Shown here: positions 5,745 through 7,373 of the stretch, piece by piece
Layout of the letters: every line of letters starts with the position of its first letter
How positions within the stretch are numbered: the stretch's first letter is position 1
Assembly (NCBI GenBank): GCA_028706795.1
Contig: JAQTVK010000045.1
Location: 1-7,373 of the forward strand
DNA: 7,373 bases
DNA from: Candidatus Omnitrophota bacterium
GTDB taxonomy: Bacteria; Omnitrophota; Gorgyraeia; Pluralincolimonadales; Pluralincolimonadaceae
Reading direction: 5' to 3'
Position numbers and translations under genes: made by a program
The notes under the pieces: generated by a model
The model's input: the letters and a program-made list of their open reading frames with translations, nothing else
The model's database searches: none
What the model was told of the DNA's origin: nothing

Positions 5745-6329
5745 TTGTATATGGGGAGTGAGGATTATTTCGAGGTTGCTCTGTGAGGCGGTGGAGAAGA
5801 AGTATTTGTCGAATTCCGCGTCCTTTTGGAGCCCCCCGATCGGGATCGACTGGCCGTCAGCCGCGACTACAGTCGTGCTTAATGTCTTGATGTCTATAGT
5901 TTGGCGCTTGCGGTCCCGCATAAAGCTTATCTCCGGGGTGAGGGTTATTTCGACGGTGTCTCTGCCGACTATGCGGGGCTCGACCTTCAGCTTAGTCCCG
6001 ATATCCTTTATTACCACTTCCTTTTCTTCAACGATATAGCCGTGCTCGAAGAGGAACGTCCTGTAAAAGTTCACAAAGGGGACTTTTTCCCCGACGAATA
6101 TACCTGCCGAAAAACCGTCCAAGACGACGATAAATTGTTTTGTGTAAGAACTGTTTTTGCTTGTGCGCCACTGCGCGGTGCCGATACCCCTGCCGCTCTC
6201 TCCGGACTGTTTGTATTCCACATCGATGCGTATGTTCCGCGGCCGGTTATTATCATCGGCGTTTAGCGGAGAGCAGGACAGGAATACGGCGGAAACAACT
6301 ATGATCAGATTAATATACCTCATAGACAT
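5742..6329 (-). CDS. Short exported secretin-core (type II/III secretion) domain protein
   Basis: A 195-residue protein carrying the C-terminal beta-domain pattern of secretins (the type II/III secretion family of outer-membrane pores) without the usual N0/N1 ring domains. Visible landmarks are a strand with VGEKVPFVNF (79-88) as in the secretin VGxxxP motif, VIKDIGTKLKVEPRI (106-120), VEITLTPEIS (126-135), TTVVAADGQSIPIGGL (152-167) and the terminal LEIILTPHIQ (186-195). The LTP strands at 126-132 and 186-192 are exactly 60 residues apart and similar at DNA level (about 20 of 24 bases). The N-terminus is a signal peptide (hydrophobic 6-18) with Cys19 after FLS, a weak lipobox, so it could be a lipoprotein. 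Full secretins usually exceed 400 residues. Start may be Met1 or Met3 (6323); TATGAT at 6340-6335 could be a -10 with a poor -35. The stop lies in the palindrome. No secretion-system partners are nearby, so the role is open. Confidence 0.75.
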   Translation of the reverse strand: MSMRYINLIIVVSAVFLSCSPLNADDNNRPRNIRIDVEYKQSGESGRGIGTAQWRTSKNSSYTKQFIVVLDGFSAGIFVGEKVPFVNFYRTFLFEHGYIVEEKEVVIKDIGTKLKVEPRIVGRDTVEITLTPEISFMRDRKRQTIDIKTLSTTVVAADGQSIPIGGLQKDAEFDKYFFSTASQSNLEIILTPHIQ

Positions 6330-6372
6330 ATAATATCATAAACAAGGCTAAGCGAGACTTAAATTTCCGGCG

Positions 6373-6401
6373 TTGATATAACTTGTGATTCCTGTTATAA
6401 T
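6373..6401 (+). promoter_or_regulatory. Sigma70-type promoter of the yjbQ-ferritin-radical SAM operon
   Basis: TTGATA (6373-6378, five of six consensus bases), a spacer of exactly 17 nt and a perfect TATAAT (6396-6401) lie just before the ATG at 6411. The predicted transcription start is about 6408, leaving roughly 3 nt of leader and no room for a Shine-Dalgarno site. It is divergent from the secretin-like gene; the intergenic gap is 81 bp. Confidence 0.75.
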
Positions 6402-6410
6402 TATCAGGCG

Positions 6411-6827
6411 ATGAAAGCCTATACTGAGTACCTCGTATTCAATACCGGAAAAAGGTACGAGATCGTGAATATCACCGCCCAGGTCGAGAAGGCGCTCGAT
6501 AAGAGCGGCATAAAGGAAGGGCTCTGCCTCGTGAACGCAATGCACATCACGGCGAGCGTCTTCATTAACGACGACGAGGACGGGTTGCACCAGGATTTCC
6601 TGGATTGGGTAGAGAAACTGGCGCCTTACGGCGTCGAGAGATACAGGCATAACCGCACCGGCGAGGACAACGGCGATGCGCACCTCAAAAGGACCATCAT
6701 GGGCCGTGAGGTGGTCGTGGCCGTGACGAAGGGAAAGCTCGATTTCGGGCCGTGGGAGCGGATATTCTATGGCGAGTTCGACGGGCAGAGGCGCAAGAGG
6801 GTCCTGGTCAAGATAATAGGGGAATGA
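6411..6827 (+). CDS. yjbQ: YjbQ/UPF0047 family protein (secondary thiamine-phosphate synthase type)
   Basis: A 138-residue soluble protein of the YjbQ/UPF0047 family, compact single-domain proteins of about 130-140 residues. E. coli YjbQ has weak thiamine-phosphate synthase activity, but the native role of the family is unsettled. The diagnostic pattern is present: NAMHITASVFINDDEDGLHQDF (starts at 42, with the usual HxTxxxxINE-like block and H45), YRHNRTGEDNGDAHLKRTIMG (starts at 78, with H80 and H91), the TKGKLDFGPWERIFYGEFDG block (106-125), and RRKRVLVKII (127-136). The histidines are candidate metal or phosphate ligands. The ATG at 6411 is the only sensible start and follows a strong promoter by 9 nt, so the transcript should be leaderless. 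Next gene begins 1 nt after the stop. No thiamine-pathway neighbours or TPP riboswitch are seen, so a thiamine role is not supported by context. Confidence 0.92.
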   Translation: MKAYTEYLVFNTGKRYEIVNITAQVEKALDKSGIKEGLCLVNAMHITASVFINDDEDGLHQDFLDWVEKLAPYGVERYRHNRTGEDNGDAHLKRTIMGREVVVAVTKGKLDFGPWERIFYGEFDGQRRKRVLVKIIGE

Positions 6828-6828
6828 C

Positions 6829-7326
6829 ATGAGGATAGAATATAAGGACGACGAAATAATCATATCGGATTTCAAGCCGTTAGAGGCATATAAGATCGCG
6901 CGCAGGCTCGAGGCCGAGGGGATAAATTTTTACAGCCTCTTTTTGTCGTCGGTGGACGATGTAGAGGCCGAGAAGTCGGTCTATTCGCTCCTTACCGAAG
7001 AGAGGAATCACCTGAAGCTTTTCAACCAAAAAGTCGAAGAGCTCTCCGGGCCTTTCGACGAGAACAGCATAGTCGATGAGATAGATACGAGGGTCTTCAG
7101 CCCTCTCGGCGAGTCGATCGACCTGGCCGCCGTAATAAAAGACGGGGAAAAGGCGATAGAGCTAGGCATACTTTTCGAGAAGCGCTCTATCAGTTTTTTT
7201 AAGGCTTGCCTCGGCAAAACCTCAGACGCCCCGGCAAAAAAGGCTTTTGAGGATATAATAAAAGAAGAGGAGAAGCATCTCGAGTCGCTCAAAGGGATCC
7301 TGAAAAAAAAGGGGAACGGGTCATAA
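6829..7326 (+). CDS. Ferritin-like/rubrerythrin-type di-iron protein without rubredoxin domain
   Basis: A 165-residue four-helix protein of the ferritin-like superfamily, closest in pattern to rubrerythrin-type proteins that handle peroxide or store iron in anaerobes. Ligand-type residues appear in all four helices: E28 in RRLEAEGINFY (25-35), E58 and H61 in EERNH (57-61), E117 in LFEKRSISFF (115-124), and E147 and H150 in KEEEKHLESL (145-154). The two half-repeats (E..FY then ExxH) give a complete di-iron set. There is no C-terminal CxxC pair, so no rubredoxin domain and no built-in electron input. A 14-residue N-terminal strand-like extension precedes helix A. The ATG follows yjbQ by 1 nt with AGGGGA (6818-6823) as ribosome site, and the following radical SAM gene starts 1 nt after its stop, so the three are one operon. 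Oxidative-stress or cofactor-assembly roles are inference. Confidence 0.85.
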   Translation: MRIEYKDDEIIISDFKPLEAYKIARRLEAEGINFYSLFLSSVDDVEAEKSVYSLLTEERNHLKLFNQKVEELSGPFDENSIVDEIDTRVFSPLGESIDLAAVIKDGEKAIELGILFEKRSISFFKACLGKTSDAPAKKAFEDIIKEEEKHLESLKGILKKKGNGS

Positions 7327-7327
7327 G

Positions 7328-7373
7328 ATGGGGGAGAACCTCTTTTTCCAGTGGCACATAACCGACGCGTGCA
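7328..7373 (+). CDS. N-terminus of a radical SAM protein, truncated by the window edge
   Basis: Only 15 codons are visible: MGENLFFQWHITDAC, running off the right edge. The WHITDxC pattern is the typical lead-in to the CxxxCxxC iron-sulfur cluster motif of radical SAM proteins, often of the SPASM or peptide-modifying kind, so C15 would be the first cluster cysteine. The ATG lies 1 nt after the ferritin-like gene's stop; the nearest purine-rich ribosome site (AAGGGGAA, 7309-7316) is 11 nt upstream, slightly far, so re-initiation after the preceding stop is plausible. The three cluster cysteines and everything downstream are outside the window, so the subfamily cannot be named. Confidence 0.7.
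   Translation, partial: MGENLFFQWHITDAC

Noticed and set aside
6330..6410. Possible riboswitch (for example TPP) before yjbQ
   Set aside because: The gap is only 81 bp, holds a complete promoter, and the predicted transcript starts within a few bases of the ATG, so there is no leader RNA to fold.
6348..6875. 175-codon minus-strand frame over yjbQ
   Set aside because: It runs through the promoter and the complete yjbQ gene in antisense and shows no family resemblance.

Overview
The window comes from a bacterial chromosome and is densely packed with ordinary genes: eight complete coding regions, one gene cut by the left edge and one cut by the right edge. Base composition looks moderate to slightly GC-rich, yet the genes use ATA for isoleucine and AGG/AGA for arginine very freely. 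That codon habit, together with a CstA-type transporter, a stand-alone ferritin-like protein, a radical SAM protein and a small secretin-like protein, suggests an uncultured anaerobic or microaerophilic Gram-negative lineage. Candidatus Omnitrophota, another PVC-related group, or a deltaproteobacterium-like group would all fit. This placement is inference from style only; there is no rRNA or other taxonomic marker here.

Left block, + strand, 2-3042: the C-terminal part of a CstA-family carbon-starvation/peptide or pyruvate transporter overlaps a BaiN/HI0933-type flavoprotein by 20 bp. The flavoprotein in turn overlaps a Maf nucleotide pyrophosphatase by 8 bp. The run ends in a hairpin plus T6 that looks like an intrinsic terminator. 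The overlaps indicate one translationally coupled transcription unit.

Middle, 3041-5675: a minus-strand gene for a tandem HD-GYP protein (two full domains, no receiver or sensor) is divergent from a + strand pair, an RluA-type pseudouridine synthase followed 15 bp later by an exported SYLF/Ysc84 protein. The divergent promoters appear to share one -35 block, and the + strand promoter sits so close to its ATG that the mRNA should be essentially leaderless.

Right block, 5676-7373: a 58-bp near-perfect palindrome lies between the convergent ends of the SYLF gene and a minus-strand gene for a short secretin-core protein, and it contains that gene's stop codon. Divergent from the secretin-like gene is a tight operon, yjbQ-like, then a ferritin-like/rubrerythrin protein, then the start of a radical SAM protein. 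It is driven by a textbook TTGATA-17-TATAAT promoter whose predicted transcript again starts within a few bases of the ATG.

No CRISPR array, tRNA, rRNA, transposase or defence locus was seen. The points most worth following up are the palindrome that touches a coding end, the minimal secretin, the apparent use of leaderless first genes beside strong Shine-Dalgarno sites on internal genes, and the asymmetric metal-ligand sets of the tandem HD-GYP protein.
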